Origin: Flammeovirga pectinis
GTDB lineage: Bacteria > Bacteroidota > Bacteroidia > Cytophagales > Flammeovirgaceae
DNA: 64,000 nt
Reading direction: 5' to 3'
Assembly: GCF_003970675.1 (NCBI RefSeq)
Contig: NZ_CP034562.1
Location: 2,542,001 to 2,606,000 of the forward strand
The translations under genes were made by a program, and so were the position numbers. Each line of letters starts with the position of its first letter. The stretch's first letter is position 1. This document shows, in pieces, positions 27,504 through 36,166 of the stretch. Under the pieces are notes generated by a model. The model had not been told where the DNA came from. It did not search any database and was given only the letters and a program-made list of their open reading frames with translations.

Positions 27504-29048
27504 ATGTTTATCCCAAGTATGCTTCTTAAGCAGCTTTATACAAGAGGCAGCCTAAACAATACAGAAAGAGGTATTGAGTTTTCAATCAAAAATAGACTCA
27601 AAGATGCTGAAATAAAAGAACTTCTTCATATAAAAATTGATGGTAAAGAAGTTGATTTATCTAAGGTTATTTTTAATACTAGTGAAGAGAAAGAAATTTA
27701 TTCTTCTACAATCACAAAAGACAATAGATTATCTTTCCCCCTTAGACAAACTTTACATCTAGAAGTCCTTGATCACCCACAATTAGCTGTAGAAAAACAC
27801 GATGTTGAGGTATCTGTAAAGGCCTCTCCTTTTGGTACATTAAAATTCTCTGTTACAGACTCTATTGCAACAGAAAAAGATGATGAAATCAAAATCCCTA
27901 GAGATGACATGGATGACTATGGTGAGGAAATTATCAAAACAAGACAAAAATTTGTTGAAGATTTCTCTGGAGCTAAGGTTAATCATATTGGAAAATATTC
28001 TATCGATCCACATGAACTAAATGGTAATATTGAACACTTTACAGGTGTAGCTCAAATACCACTAGGTTTTGCAGGCCCAGTTAAGATTAATGGAGAACAT
28101 GCTATTGGAGACTTTATGGTACCTATGGCAACTACAGAAGGTACTCTTGTTGCATCTTACAATAGAGGTATGAAAATAGCCAACCTTTGTGGTGGAATAA
28201 AAGTATCTGTTGTTGACGATGCAATGCAAAGAGCTCCTGTTTTTGAATTCGAAGACGCAAGAGGTGCTCGTGACTTTGTTACATGGGTTAAATTAAACTT
28301 TAAGAAAATTAAAGAAGAAGCGGAAAGTACTTCATCTATTGCAGATTTAGTTTACATCGACCACTTCCTTTCTAATAAGTTTGCCTTCTTACGTTTTAAC
28401 TTTAAAACTGGAGATGCCGCTGGTCAGAACATGGTTGGTAGAGCCACATTTGCTGCTAGTAGTTGGATTTTAGATCAATATATGGGCATTAAAAACTTCT
28501 TCTTGGAGTCTAATTTTGCTACTGATAAAAAAGCTTCTCAAATTAATATTATGCGTACACGTGGTAAGCGTGTTACTGCAGAAATTACTTTAAAGAAAGA
28601 AGTCCTTCAACAATACATGCGTGTTGATCCAGAACAATTAGATCACCATGCTAGAATCTCTGCTATTGGTTCTTTCTTATCTGGAGTTAACAATACAGGT
28701 TTACATTCTCCAAATGGTATTACAGCAATGTTTATTGCCACAGGACAGGATGTTGCCAACGTATCAGAATCAAGTGCTGGAATTATTTACACAGAACTTA
28801 CTAAAAGTGGGGACTTGTACTTCTCTATCACTATACCATCTCTAATTATTGCAACGTATGGCGGTGGTACAGGTATTGGCACTCAGAAAGAGAGTTTAGA
28901 GTTAATGAATTGCTACGGTAAAGGGAAAGCATATAAATTTGCTGAAATTGTTGCGGGTGTTGTTTTAGCGGGTGAAATATCTTTAGCTTCTGCAATCTCT
29001 TCTTCAGATTGGGTTAGTTCTCACGAACAATACGGTAGAAATAGATAA
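27504..29048 (+). CDS. Hydroxymethylglutaryl-CoA reductase, class I-like
   Basis: A 514-residue mevalonate-pathway enzyme. Active-site regions are visible: TEGTLVASYNRG (catalytic Glu), the lysine-bearing FNFKTGDAAGQNMVGRAT segment, ATGQDVANVSESS (Asp), ATYGGGTGIGTQKE for the dinucleotide, and the C-terminal histidine in SSHEQYGRNR. The ENG-type TEG and GQD motifs fit class I enzymes better than the shorter class II type. Residues 1 to about 145 are an extra N-terminal domain without membrane segments. It indicates isoprenoid synthesis through mevalonate; no other pathway gene is nearby. Two hairpin terminators follow. Confidence 0.92.
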   Translation: MFIPSMLLKQLYTRGSLNNTERGIEFSIKNRLKDAEIKELLHIKIDGKEVDLSKVIFNTSEEKEIYSSTITKDNRLSFPLRQTLHLEVLDHPQLAVEKHDVEVSVKASPFGTLKFSVTDSIATEKDDEIKIPRDDMDDYGEEIIKTRQKFVEDFSGAKVNHIGKYSIDPHELNGNIEHFTGVAQIPLGFAGPVKINGEHAIGDFMVPMATTEGTLVASYNRGMKIANLCGGIKVSVVDDAMQRAPVFEFEDARGARDFVTWVKLNFKKIKEEAESTSSIADLVYIDHFLSNKFAFLRFNFKTGDAAGQNMVGRATFAASSWILDQYMGIKNFFLESNFATDKKASQINIMRTRGKRVTAEITLKKEVLQQYMRVDPEQLDHHARISAIGSFLSGVNNTGLHSPNGITAMFIATGQDVANVSESSAGIIYTELTKSGDLYFSITIPSLIIATYGGGTGIGTQKESLELMNCYGKGKAYKFAEIVAGVVLAGEISLASAISSSDWVSSHEQYGRNR

Positions 29049-29073
29049 TTAGACAGATATAATTTGTCTAAAT

Positions 29074-29113
29074 AAGAAGCAATTCAGAAATAATCTTTGG
29101 AGTGCTTCTTTTA
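29074..29113 (+). terminator. Terminator of the HMG-CoA reductase gene
   Basis: AAGAAGCA at 29074-29081 pairs with TGCTTCTT at 29103-29110, followed by TTA. Confidence 0.65.
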
Positions 29114-29117
29114 TATA

Positions 29118-29153
29118 AAAACAGCTGATTCAAATTCATGAATCAGCTGTTTT
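29118..29153. terminator. Bidirectional terminator between HMG-CoA reductase and parC
   Basis: A 15-bp perfect stem, 29118-29132 with 29139-29153, has A residues on one side and T residues on the other. It sits between two convergent genes. Confidence 0.85.
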
Positions 29154-29171
29154 AGTATTTTTAAAAAATAA

Positions 29172-31751
29172 TTAGAACATTCTTAACGAATCTCTTCCAT
29201 CATCCTTATTGTCATCTTTCTTTTCATCTCCTGATACTATCTGATCAACGGGATCATCTTCAGATGTAATTTTGGCATCTGTAACTTTATCATAAGGAAG
29301 TTTATTTCCTAAAGCTTTCCATCCTTTCACTTCAACAAACTCTTTAAGATTAACATGTTTCCTTACACGTTGTCTACCATCTGTATAGGTTAATTCAACC
29401 TCTGGAGACAATTGAGTTGTTACAAGTAATAGTCTTGATGCATTAGCTTCGTTGATAAACTTAAAACGCTTATTCATTGTAGAAGTTTCTACATGGAAAC
29501 GTTTTATGTAATACTGCCTATGGTTAGTATCGTAATGTACCGCAGAAATTGCTTTATAAGGTAAGAATTTCTCTATCAATACAACACGCTTAGCATCGTA
29601 TCTATGAATTACCTCATAATTGGTCAATTCATATTCCCCATCCTCATAGAACACAATGATACGATCTTCATCTTTAAATTTACCCAGATATTTACCATTG
29701 GAATCTTTATTTAATAATCCAACAGCTTCATCGTACCAAAGATCAATAGCAGGTAAAGTAGAAATTCCTTCTCTCTTAAGTGTCACTCTTCTCACAGGGT
29801 ATTTTGTAAGAATATTACCTTGCGAAGTACGTCCTTTTATTTCAAGGTCTGCAAAATCATATTCAAACGATTTTACTTTTGCAGAGCAATTCGGAGATAA
29901 AGATACTCCAACTACTTCTGCCTCTCCATTTGGATTAGATGTAAAGTAAAGCACCTTAGATTTTGGTGTCCCTTTCGTTACATTGTAAACCTTATCTCTA
30001 GTAAAGCTTGATACTTGGAAACGTTTTACTCTTGTTACTCCCGTAGCTCCATCAAGGTAGATAGCATTAAATACTTTTCTTTCATCTCCTTTAACGTATA
30101 CTTCTGCATGAAGAATTCCTTTTCCTACAAACTTCTTTTCTCCAATTTTAGTAATCTGATATTCACCTGTACTTCTATATACAATAATATCGTCTATGTC
30201 AGAACAATCCATTACTTCTTCAACACCTTCTTCTTTTTTAAGGTTATAACCAATAAAGCCCTCTTTTTTATTAACATATAGTTTGGCGTTATTAGCAGCT
30301 ACCTTAGAAGCTAAAATAGTATCGAAAGTACTTAATTCTGTACAACGTTCGTGGTCCTTTCCATACTTCTTAAGTAAATTAATAAAGTAATCAATAGTAT
30401 ATTCTATAATATTAGATAGATTATACCTTACTAATTCTAACTCCTCTAATAAACTACTTAATAATTCATCTGCTTTAAACGCATCAAATTTCGAGATACG
30501 CTTTATTTTTATCTCAGTTAAACGAGTAATATCATCTTCTGTAATTTCTCTATAAAAACTTGGCTTGTAAGGGTCTAATCCTCTATCGATCGTTTCAATA
30601 ACCGATTCCCATGTTTCACATTCTTCTATATCCCTATAGATTCTATTTTCAATAAAGATTTTTTCTAATGAACTGAATAAGATTTTCTCTTGTAACTCAC
30701 CTTCCCTAATCTTTAATTCTGTTTCTAATAAATTGACCGTATGTTCTGTATCATTTTTAAGAATTTCTTCAACTCCTAAAAAAACAGGTTTCTCGTCAAC
30801 AATAACACAAGAGTTAGGGGAGATTGATACTTCACAATCTGTAAATGCATATAAAGCTGCAATTGTTACATCTGGTGATTGGCCACTAGCCAATTGAATT
30901 TCAATCTCTACGTCTCTTGCTGTATTATCAACTACTTTTTTAATTTTAATTTTTCCTTGATCATTTGCTTTGATCACAGAGTCAATTAAACTAGAAGTAG
31001 TACATGTATAAGGTATTTCTTTTATTAGCAGCGTTTTATTGTCAGATGATTCAATTTTAGCTCTAAGACGTATTTTACCGCCTTTTAAACCATTATTATA
31101 ATTACTACAATCTGCTAAACCACCTGTTGGGAAATCTGGAACTAATTGTATTTTTTTATCCTTTAAAATATCAATTGATGCTTTTATCAATTCTTTGACA
31201 TTATGAGGCATAATCTTAGTGGCTAAACCTACTGCAATACCTTCAACTCCTTGTGCTAAAAGCAATGGGAATTTTACAGGTAAATTAATTGGCTCTCTCT
31301 TTCTACCATCATAAGATAATTGCCAATCCGTTGTTTTAGGATTGAATACAACTTCTAATGCAAATTTTGATAACCTAGCCTCTATATACCTTGCTGCTGC
31401 CGCACTATCTCCAGTTCTTATATCACCCCAGTTACCTTGTGTTTCTATCAGAAGTTCTTTCTGACCAAGGTTCACGATAGCATCTCCAATAGATGCGTCA
31501 CCGTGTGGATGAAACTGCATAGTAGAACCAATAATATTAGCTACCTTATTAAAACGTCCATCATCAAGCTCCTTCATTGCATGAAGAATCCTTCTTTGAA
31601 CAGGTTTTAAACCATCATAAATACTAGGTACCGCTCTTTCTAAGATTACATAAGATGCATAATCTAAGAACCAGTTCTGATACATACCATCTATGTGAAC
31701 TACATTACTATCTCTATGTTCTGAATTATTTGTTGATTGCTCGTTTTCCAC
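29172..31751 (-). CDS. parC: DNA topoisomerase IV subunit A (ParC/GyrA family)
   Basis: An 859-residue type IIA topoisomerase A subunit that breaks and rejoins DNA. The N-terminus has GLKPVQRRILHAM, FHPHGDASIGDA and the active-site tyrosine 122 in AAAARYIEARL. The toprim partner is ParE, not in this window. The C-terminal domain forms beta-pinwheel-like blades but I see no GyrA box (QRRGGKG), so topoisomerase IV is more likely than gyrase. The position equal to Ser83 of E. coli GyrA is Ala86 here, a natural feature of related Bacteroidota proteins as far as I recall. The last 50 residues are acidic and charged (DDNKDDGRDSLRMF). Confidence 0.9.
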   Translation of the reverse strand: MENEQSTNNSEHRDSNVVHIDGMYQNWFLDYASYVILERAVPSIYDGLKPVQRRILHAMKELDDGRFNKVANIIGSTMQFHPHGDASIGDAIVNLGQKELLIETQGNWGDIRTGDSAAAARYIEARLSKFALEVVFNPKTTDWQLSYDGRKREPINLPVKFPLLLAQGVEGIAVGLATKIMPHNVKELIKASIDILKDKKIQLVPDFPTGGLADCSNYNNGLKGGKIRLRAKIESSDNKTLLIKEIPYTCTTSSLIDSVIKANDQGKIKIKKVVDNTARDVEIEIQLASGQSPDVTIAALYAFTDCEVSISPNSCVIVDEKPVFLGVEEILKNDTEHTVNLLETELKIREGELQEKILFSSLEKIFIENRIYRDIEECETWESVIETIDRGLDPYKPSFYREITEDDITRLTEIKIKRISKFDAFKADELLSSLLEELELVRYNLSNIIEYTIDYFINLLKKYGKDHERCTELSTFDTILASKVAANNAKLYVNKKEGFIGYNLKKEEGVEEVMDCSDIDDIIVYRSTGEYQITKIGEKKFVGKGILHAEVYVKGDERKVFNAIYLDGATGVTRVKRFQVSSFTRDKVYNVTKGTPKSKVLYFTSNPNGEAEVVGVSLSPNCSAKVKSFEYDFADLEIKGRTSQGNILTKYPVRRVTLKREGISTLPAIDLWYDEAVGLLNKDSNGKYLGKFKDEDRIIVFYEDGEYELTNYEVIHRYDAKRVVLIEKFLPYKAISAVHYDTNHRQYYIKRFHVETSTMNKRFKFINEANASRLLLVTTQLSPEVELTYTDGRQRVRKHVNLKEFVEVKGWKALGNKLPYDKVTDAKITSEDDPVDQIVSGDEKKDDNKDDGRDSLRMF

Positions 31752-31790
31752 GTTACTCCTCTAATTGACGCTAAAAAAATGCGAATTACA

Positions 31791-31820
31791 CAAAAATATA
31801 GATTTGTAGGTACCATACAA
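31791..31820 (-). promoter_or_regulatory. Promoter of parC
   Basis: On the minus strand TTG (31820-31818) is separated by exactly 19 bases from TATTTTTG (31798-31791), matching the Bacteroidota TTG-N19-TAnnTTTG promoter. The -7 element lies 40 bases before the parC ATG. Confidence 0.7.
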
Positions 31821-31926
31821 ATGAATTTGATCATTCGTGTGAAATCTACGTGTTATTATTATGATTATTTACATAAATGTACAATTTCATAACAAAAACT
31901 TACTGAAGTCAAAATTAAAATTTGAA

Positions 31927-32025
31927 ATGTTTATAAAATCACTATCAATAGTAGCAATATTGATTAATATTTTCACATTCATCACTTTATCACAGTTTAA
32001 TATACAAATAAAAGACCATTATTAA
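31927..32025 (+). CDS. Possible 32-residue hydrophobic peptide
   Basis: An ATG at 31927 opens a 32-codon frame ending TAA at 32023-32025. The product starts MFIKSLSIVAILINIF and is a single hydrophobic helix with a short polar tail. A 13-bp hairpin follows 14 bases later. It could be a small membrane protein, but AT-rich DNA readily yields such frames, and no clear promoter is visible. Treat as tentative. Confidence 0.2.
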   Translation: MFIKSLSIVAILINIFTFITLSQFNIQIKDHY

Positions 32026-32038
32026 CACTATTGAAATT

Positions 32039-32082
32039 AAATATGAGTTCTACTAAAGTTTAGTTTTGAAGAACTCATATTT
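32039..32082. other. Large intergenic hairpin
   Basis: AAATATGAGTTCT (32039-32051) pairs with AGAACTCATATTT (32070-32082). The 18-base loop begins with a second small inverted repeat, ACTAAA-G-TTTAGT. No long T-run follows on either strand, so it is not a standard terminator. It may be a processing or regulatory site. Confidence 0.5.
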
Positions 32083-32164
32083 ATTCATCATAATAATAGA
32101 TAGTTCTACATAGAAAATATCAAGCTAATATTCTTGAAATTTAACTAACAATTCAAAATTAGGC

Positions 32165-32201
32165 ACAAAAAAAGGGAGAATACAAATAGTAAACTCCCTT
32201 T
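32165..32201 (-). terminator. Terminator of the cysCDN operon
   Basis: AAAGGGAG (32171-32178) pairs with CTCCCTTT (32194-32201). Read on the minus strand the stem is followed by a seven-T run. It is 20 bases past the cysN stop. Confidence 0.85.
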
Positions 32202-32220
32202 CTCCATACAGTTAAATTGA

Positions 32221-33531
32221 TTATGAAATCATTCCTGCAGCAACTGTTTCATTTGTCTCTTCATCAATTAAGATTAAGCTACCTGTTGCTCTGTTCTTTT
32301 TATATTTATCAACAAAAATTGGTGCTTTTGTAGTAATAACTACTTTACCAATTTCGTTCATTTTAAGTTCTGTTGTTTCGCTGATATTTTGCATCGTATT
32401 GATATCTAATTTTTCATCAATAGATTTAATTTCAGCTTTTACTTCATTAGAAGTATGACGTAATACATAAGTTGAACCTGCTTTTAAAGCATTTTGATTC
32501 ATCCAACATAACGTTGCAGTAATTTCAGTCGCTTTTTCAGGTTGGTTTTCAGCTCTTACCAACATATCACCTCTTTCTGCAGTAATTTCATCCTCTAGAG
32601 TAAGTACAACAGACATTGGAGGAAATGCTTCTTCCAATTTACCATCCATTGTTTCTATAGATTTGATTTTAGATTTTGTTCCAGAAGGTAATGCTTCAAT
32701 AGCATCTCCAACTTTAAGAATACCACCATCTACTCTACCTGCAAACCCTTTAAAATCACTTCCTTCAGGAGAAATAACACGTTGAATAGGGAAACGACCA
32801 TTTACAAGATCATGATCTTCGTCGATTTCAACAGCTTCAAGGTTACTTAATAAAGCACCACCTTTATACCAAGGAGTTCTTTCAGAATCATCAACAACAT
32901 TATCTCCTTTTAATGCAGAAATTGGTATAAAACGAATATCTTCGATACCAATTTTACTCGACATTTCTAAGAAATCTGCCTTAATTTTATTGAATTGTTC
33001 TTCAGAATAATCAACTAAATCCATTTTGTTTACTGCAACAACAATGTGTTTAATTTTAAGAAGAGATGCAATAAATGTATGACGTCTTGTTTGTTCGATT
33101 ACACCATTTCTAGCATCAACTAAAACAATAGCCAAGTTTGCGGTAGAAGCACCCGTAACCATATTTCTAGTATACTGAATATGACCAGGTGTATCTGCAA
33201 TAATAAATTTACGCTTTGGTGTAGCAAAATATCTGTAAGCAACATCAATTGTAATACCTTGCTCTCTTTCGGCTTTTAAACCGTCTGTAAGTAGGGCTAA
33301 GTTTACATTTTCATCACCACGTGATTTACTCGATTTTTCGATCGCTTCTAACTGATCTTCGAAGATAGATTTTGTGTCGTACATCAAACGACCAATCAAG
33401 GTACTTTTACCATCGTCTACACTACCTGCTGTAGTGAAACGTAGTAAATCCATATCCATATATGATTGATCAACTGCTGCTGCGTTATCCTCTCTCTTAA
33501 TACTTGGATTATTTAAAACTGTTTCGCTCAT
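32221..33531 (-). CDS. cysN: Sulfate adenylyltransferase subunit 1 (GTPase)
   Basis: A 436-residue translation-factor-type GTPase that couples GTP hydrolysis to ATP sulfurylase. It carries AGSVDDGKSTLIGRLMYD (P-loop), DTPGHIQYTRNM (G3), NKMDLVD (G4) and SALKGD (G5). It forms the active complex with CysD, encoded 13 bases upstream. The APS kinase domain found fused in some relatives is absent, which fits the separate cysC in this operon. The three-gene order is cysC, cysD, cysN. It produces APS, for reduction to sulfide or as a PAPS source for sulfation; no cysH or sulfite reductase is adjacent. Confidence 0.95.
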   Translation of the reverse strand: MSETVLNNPSIKREDNAAAVDQSYMDMDLLRFTTAGSVDDGKSTLIGRLMYDTKSIFEDQLEAIEKSSKSRGDENVNLALLTDGLKAEREQGITIDVAYRYFATPKRKFIIADTPGHIQYTRNMVTGASTANLAIVLVDARNGVIEQTRRHTFIASLLKIKHIVVAVNKMDLVDYSEEQFNKIKADFLEMSSKIGIEDIRFIPISALKGDNVVDDSERTPWYKGGALLSNLEAVEIDEDHDLVNGRFPIQRVISPEGSDFKGFAGRVDGGILKVGDAIEALPSGTKSKIKSIETMDGKLEEAFPPMSVVLTLEDEITAERGDMLVRAENQPEKATEITATLCWMNQNALKAGSTYVLRHTSNEVKAEIKSIDEKLDINTMQNISETTELKMNEIGKVVITTKAPIFVDKYKKNRATGSLILIDEETNETVAAGMIS

Positions 33532-33544
33532 AGTTGTAGATTTT

Positions 33545-34450
33545 TTAGAAGTAACCTTGTAATTTTCTTTCCTCCATTGCTGCTTCAGATCTTTTATCGT
33601 CAGATCTGTTTCCTCTTTCTGTAGTTCTAGAAGAAGCTACTTCTTGAATAATACCAGCTAAGTCGTCGGCATCTGAAAGTACTGCACCAGTACAAGTCAT
33701 ATCACCTAAAGTACGGTAACGAATTAAACGCTCTTCGTACTTTTCGTCTTTAAGTAAAGTATTCCAAGGAGATTCAGCCAACAAGATTCCATTACGTTCT
33801 ACAACTGGTCTCTTATGAGCAAAATAAATAGATGGTAAAGCAATTTTTTCTAAAGCGATATATTGCCATACATCCATTTCCGTCCAATTTGAAATTGGGA
33901 AAATACGGAAATGCTCATCTTCGTTATAATGTCCATTATATAACGTCCATAATTCAGGACGTTGATTTTTTGGATTCCACTGCCCAAATTCGTCACGGTG
34001 AGAGAAGAAACGTTCTTTAGCTCTTGCTTTTTCTTCGTCTCTACGTCCACCACCAAAGGCAGCATCTACTTTATATTCTTCTAAAGTTTCCAAAAGAGTA
34101 ATTGCTTGTAAACCATTTCTAGATGGGTTTACTCCTCTTTCTTCCACTGCAGTTCCTTTATCAATTGATCCTTGAACAGACCCAACAATTAAATCAAGAT
34201 CATATTCTTCTACCAACCAATCTCTATAATCAATTGCTTCTGGGAAGTTATGTCCAGTATCTACATGAATTAAAGGGAATGGTACTTTATCAGGCCAGAA
34301 AGCTTTTCTAGCTAAATGTAACATCACAATAGAGTCTTTTCCTCCTGAAAAGAGCATCGCTGGACGCTCAAATTGCGCCACAACTTCTCTGAAAACATAT
34401 ATTGCTTCAGATTCTAGTTGTTTTAGGTGTGTCAGTGTATGAGACTGCAT
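33545..34450 (-). CDS. cysD: Sulfate adenylyltransferase subunit 2
   Basis: A 301-residue PP-loop ATP pyrophosphatase-family enzyme, the catalytic subunit that adenylylates sulfate. Motifs: MLFSGGKDSIVMLHLA (PP-loop), HVDTGHNFPEAI, RRDEEKARAKERF and the conserved C-terminal RTTERGNRSDD. Its length equals that of E. coli CysD. It lies between cysC (15 bases) and cysN (13 bases) in one operon. Confidence 0.96.
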   Translation of the reverse strand: MQSHTLTHLKQLESEAIYVFREVVAQFERPAMLFSGGKDSIVMLHLARKAFWPDKVPFPLIHVDTGHNFPEAIDYRDWLVEEYDLDLIVGSVQGSIDKGTAVEERGVNPSRNGLQAITLLETLEEYKVDAAFGGGRRDEEKARAKERFFSHRDEFGQWNPKNQRPELWTLYNGHYNEDEHFRIFPISNWTEMDVWQYIALEKIALPSIYFAHKRPVVERNGILLAESPWNTLLKDEKYEERLIRYRTLGDMTCTGAVLSDADDLAGIIQEVASSRTTERGNRSDDKRSEAAMEERKLQGYF

Positions 34451-34465
34451 TCTTTTGTTAATTAA

Positions 34466-35074
34466 TTATTCTGATAATTTAATTACTGGCAAAACAGCTT
34501 CTACAAGTTGTTTTAAACTTTCTTCCAAACTCTGTTTGTGCGTTGGTATACGAACAAATGGATTTGCTGGAATATCGAATGGAGAATCTAAACCTGTAAA
34601 GTTTTTGATTTCCCCTGCCAATGCCTTTTTATATAAGCCTTTTACATCGCGTTCTGCACACACTTCAAAAGGACAATCTATATGTACTTGATAAAAATCT
34701 TCTTTACCGATAATATCTTGAGCTGCTTCTCTAATTTCTTCAGTTGGACTGATTAAAGAACAGATAGTTACTATACCTGCTGATGCAAATAATTTAGACA
34801 CTTCTGCAGAACGACGAACGTTTTCCATTCTATCTTCTTCTGAGAATCCTAAATTACTATTAACCCCAGTTCTAAGGTTATCTCCATCTAGTAGCATTGT
34901 AAAATACCCTAAGTCATTTAACGCAAACTCTAATGCTCTTGCTAATGTACTTTTTCCAGAACCAGATAAACCAGTCATCCACAAAACTATTCCGTTTTGT
35001 TTTAATAATTCTTCCTTTTTTTCTCTTGATAAAAGAGAGTTGAAAATAGGATGAATATTTGTAGCTTCGCTCAT
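34466..35074 (-). CDS. cysC: Adenylylsulfate kinase
   Basis: A 202-residue P-loop kinase that phosphorylates APS to PAPS. It has WMTGLSGSGKSTLARALE (Walker A), LLDGDNLRTGVNSNLGFSEEDR (substrate region), and CPFEVCAERDVKGLYKKALAGEI. I prefer the ATG at 35074 (MSEATNIHP), since relatives usually begin shortly before NIHP; an in-frame ATG at 35107 would add 11 residues and is still downstream of the promoter. It is the first gene of the cysCDN operon. Confidence 0.93.
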   Translation of the reverse strand: MSEATNIHPIFNSLLSREKKEELLKQNGIVLWMTGLSGSGKSTLARALEFALNDLGYFTMLLDGDNLRTGVNSNLGFSEEDRMENVRRSAEVSKLFASAGIVTICSLISPTEEIREAAQDIIGKEDFYQVHIDCPFEVCAERDVKGLYKKALAGEIKNFTGLDSPFDIPANPFVRIPTHKQSLEESLKQLVEAVLPVIKLSE

Positions 35075-35136
35075 ATCTTTATTATACTTAAGAGTAAGAA
35101 ATGTCATTAACTCTATTACCCTATATATTTAATAGG

Positions 35137-35166
35137 CAAATATAGAGTAAGTGATTTTGAATACAA
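35137..35166 (-). promoter_or_regulatory. Promoter of the cysCDN operon
   Basis: The minus strand has TTG (35166-35164), a 19-base spacer and TATATTTG (35144-35137), a full match to the Bacteroidota promoter pattern. A start of transcription near 35130 would give a leader of about 20-55 bases depending on the start codon. Confidence 0.7.
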
Positions 35167-35193
35167 AGATTTTCAAAAAAAATTGCTTATTAC

Positions 35194-35210
35194 ATTATCA
35201 AATTGATAAT
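35194..35210. promoter_or_regulatory. Palindrome in the cysC / 35280-gene intergenic region
   Basis: ATTATCAA-A-TTGATAAT is an inverted repeat with a single-base centre, 28 bases upstream of the cysC -33 element; ATTTGATAAA follows at 35221. It could be an operator for the divergent promoters. No regulator is identified. Confidence 0.35.
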
Positions 35211-35279
35211 TTTGAGTGCAATTTGATAAAACATTTCAATTTATTAACCAATTAAGAGTTTTAAAAACCATTATTTAAA

Positions 35280-36086
35280 ATGAAGGTTCAAGAAGAATTA
35301 GAATCACTCATTCTATTATTAAATCAAAAAAAAATAAACTATACTTTTGATTTTGATACACTGATATCCCCATACCCTTGGCTAAACATATCAGCTTATT
35401 CTATTGCGATACATTATATATGTCCTTCAGAAAAAACAAAGTATTGGCATACTCCTACTTCTTTAATTGATTTACCTTTAACGTTGAATGGAAATAAGAT
35501 TATACACTTATGGCAAGACACCTGGGTAAATCACAGAACGGCTTGTATATCTAGAATAATGGGTGTTTTAGGAATGTCAGAAGTTATTTATGCACGTAAG
35601 TTGACTACTAAAAGAATTGATATCCATACCTTAAATAACTTTTTAAAAAAAAACCACACTAACCTCCCTACAACTGCCAAAATTAAATTCGGCCTTTATT
35701 TAGAAAATGAGCTTTATGCTGTAGCCTCATTTAGTGGAAAACGAAAAATGAATGATAGAGACGGATTGGTACATCAATCTTATGAAATGATAAGATATTG
35801 CAACAAAAATGGTACTACAGTTATTGGTGGCTTAGGGAAATTACTTAAGCACTTTATTGTAGAATACTCCCCTGATGATATTATGACTTACACCGATTCT
35901 GACTGGTCTAATGGAATAAGCTTTGAAAAACTTGGATTTAAATTATTAGAACAAACAAGTGCTTTTACTTTCTATTGGAATTGTAACGAAAAATGTAAAT
36001 TTACTAAAGTGGAAATGGGTAATTTCCCTGTCTATAATAATGGAAGTAATAAGTTTATTTTAAACTTAAATACGATTAACGTTTAA
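35280..36086 (+). CDS. Phage-like conserved protein with GNAT-like C-terminal region
   Basis: A 268-residue soluble protein that I cannot name with certainty. Residues about 60-135 contain a region with IIHLWQDTWVNHRTACISRI, reminiscent of nuclease-linked domains. Residues about 140-240 (KFGLYLENELYAVASFSGKR, QSYEMIRYCNKNGTTVIGG, TYTDSDWSNGISFEKLGFK) match a pattern I know from phage proteins, some annotated as Hef-like homing endonucleases or Mom-like GNAT proteins, where the typical string is YADRRWSxGxxYxxLGF. The gene is divergent from cysC and stands alone. It may be a domesticated phage gene. Confidence 0.5.
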   Translation: MKVQEELESLILLLNQKKINYTFDFDTLISPYPWLNISAYSIAIHYICPSEKTKYWHTPTSLIDLPLTLNGNKIIHLWQDTWVNHRTACISRIMGVLGMSEVIYARKLTTKRIDIHTLNNFLKKNHTNLPTTAKIKFGLYLENELYAVASFSGKRKMNDRDGLVHQSYEMIRYCNKNGTTVIGGLGKLLKHFIVEYSPDDIMTYTDSDWSNGISFEKLGFKLLEQTSAFTFYWNCNEKCKFTKVEMGNFPVYNNGSNKFILNLNTINV

Positions 36087-36166
36087 AATTTAAAGGTTTC
36101 GTATTAGTTTCTTATATTTCCATCATTATTACTTACTTTCCCACTAGCTCTGGTATATCTATCCAA

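Larger units (their letters stand above)
31752..32220. other. 469-base gap between parC and cysN
   Basis: This stretch holds the parC promoter (31791-31820), an overlapping ATTTGTA/TACAAAT inverted repeat near 31802-31820, a possible 32-codon frame on the plus strand (31927-32025), a large hairpin (32039-32082) and the cysN terminator (32165-32201). The remainder is AT-rich with nothing I can assign. Confidence 0.6.
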
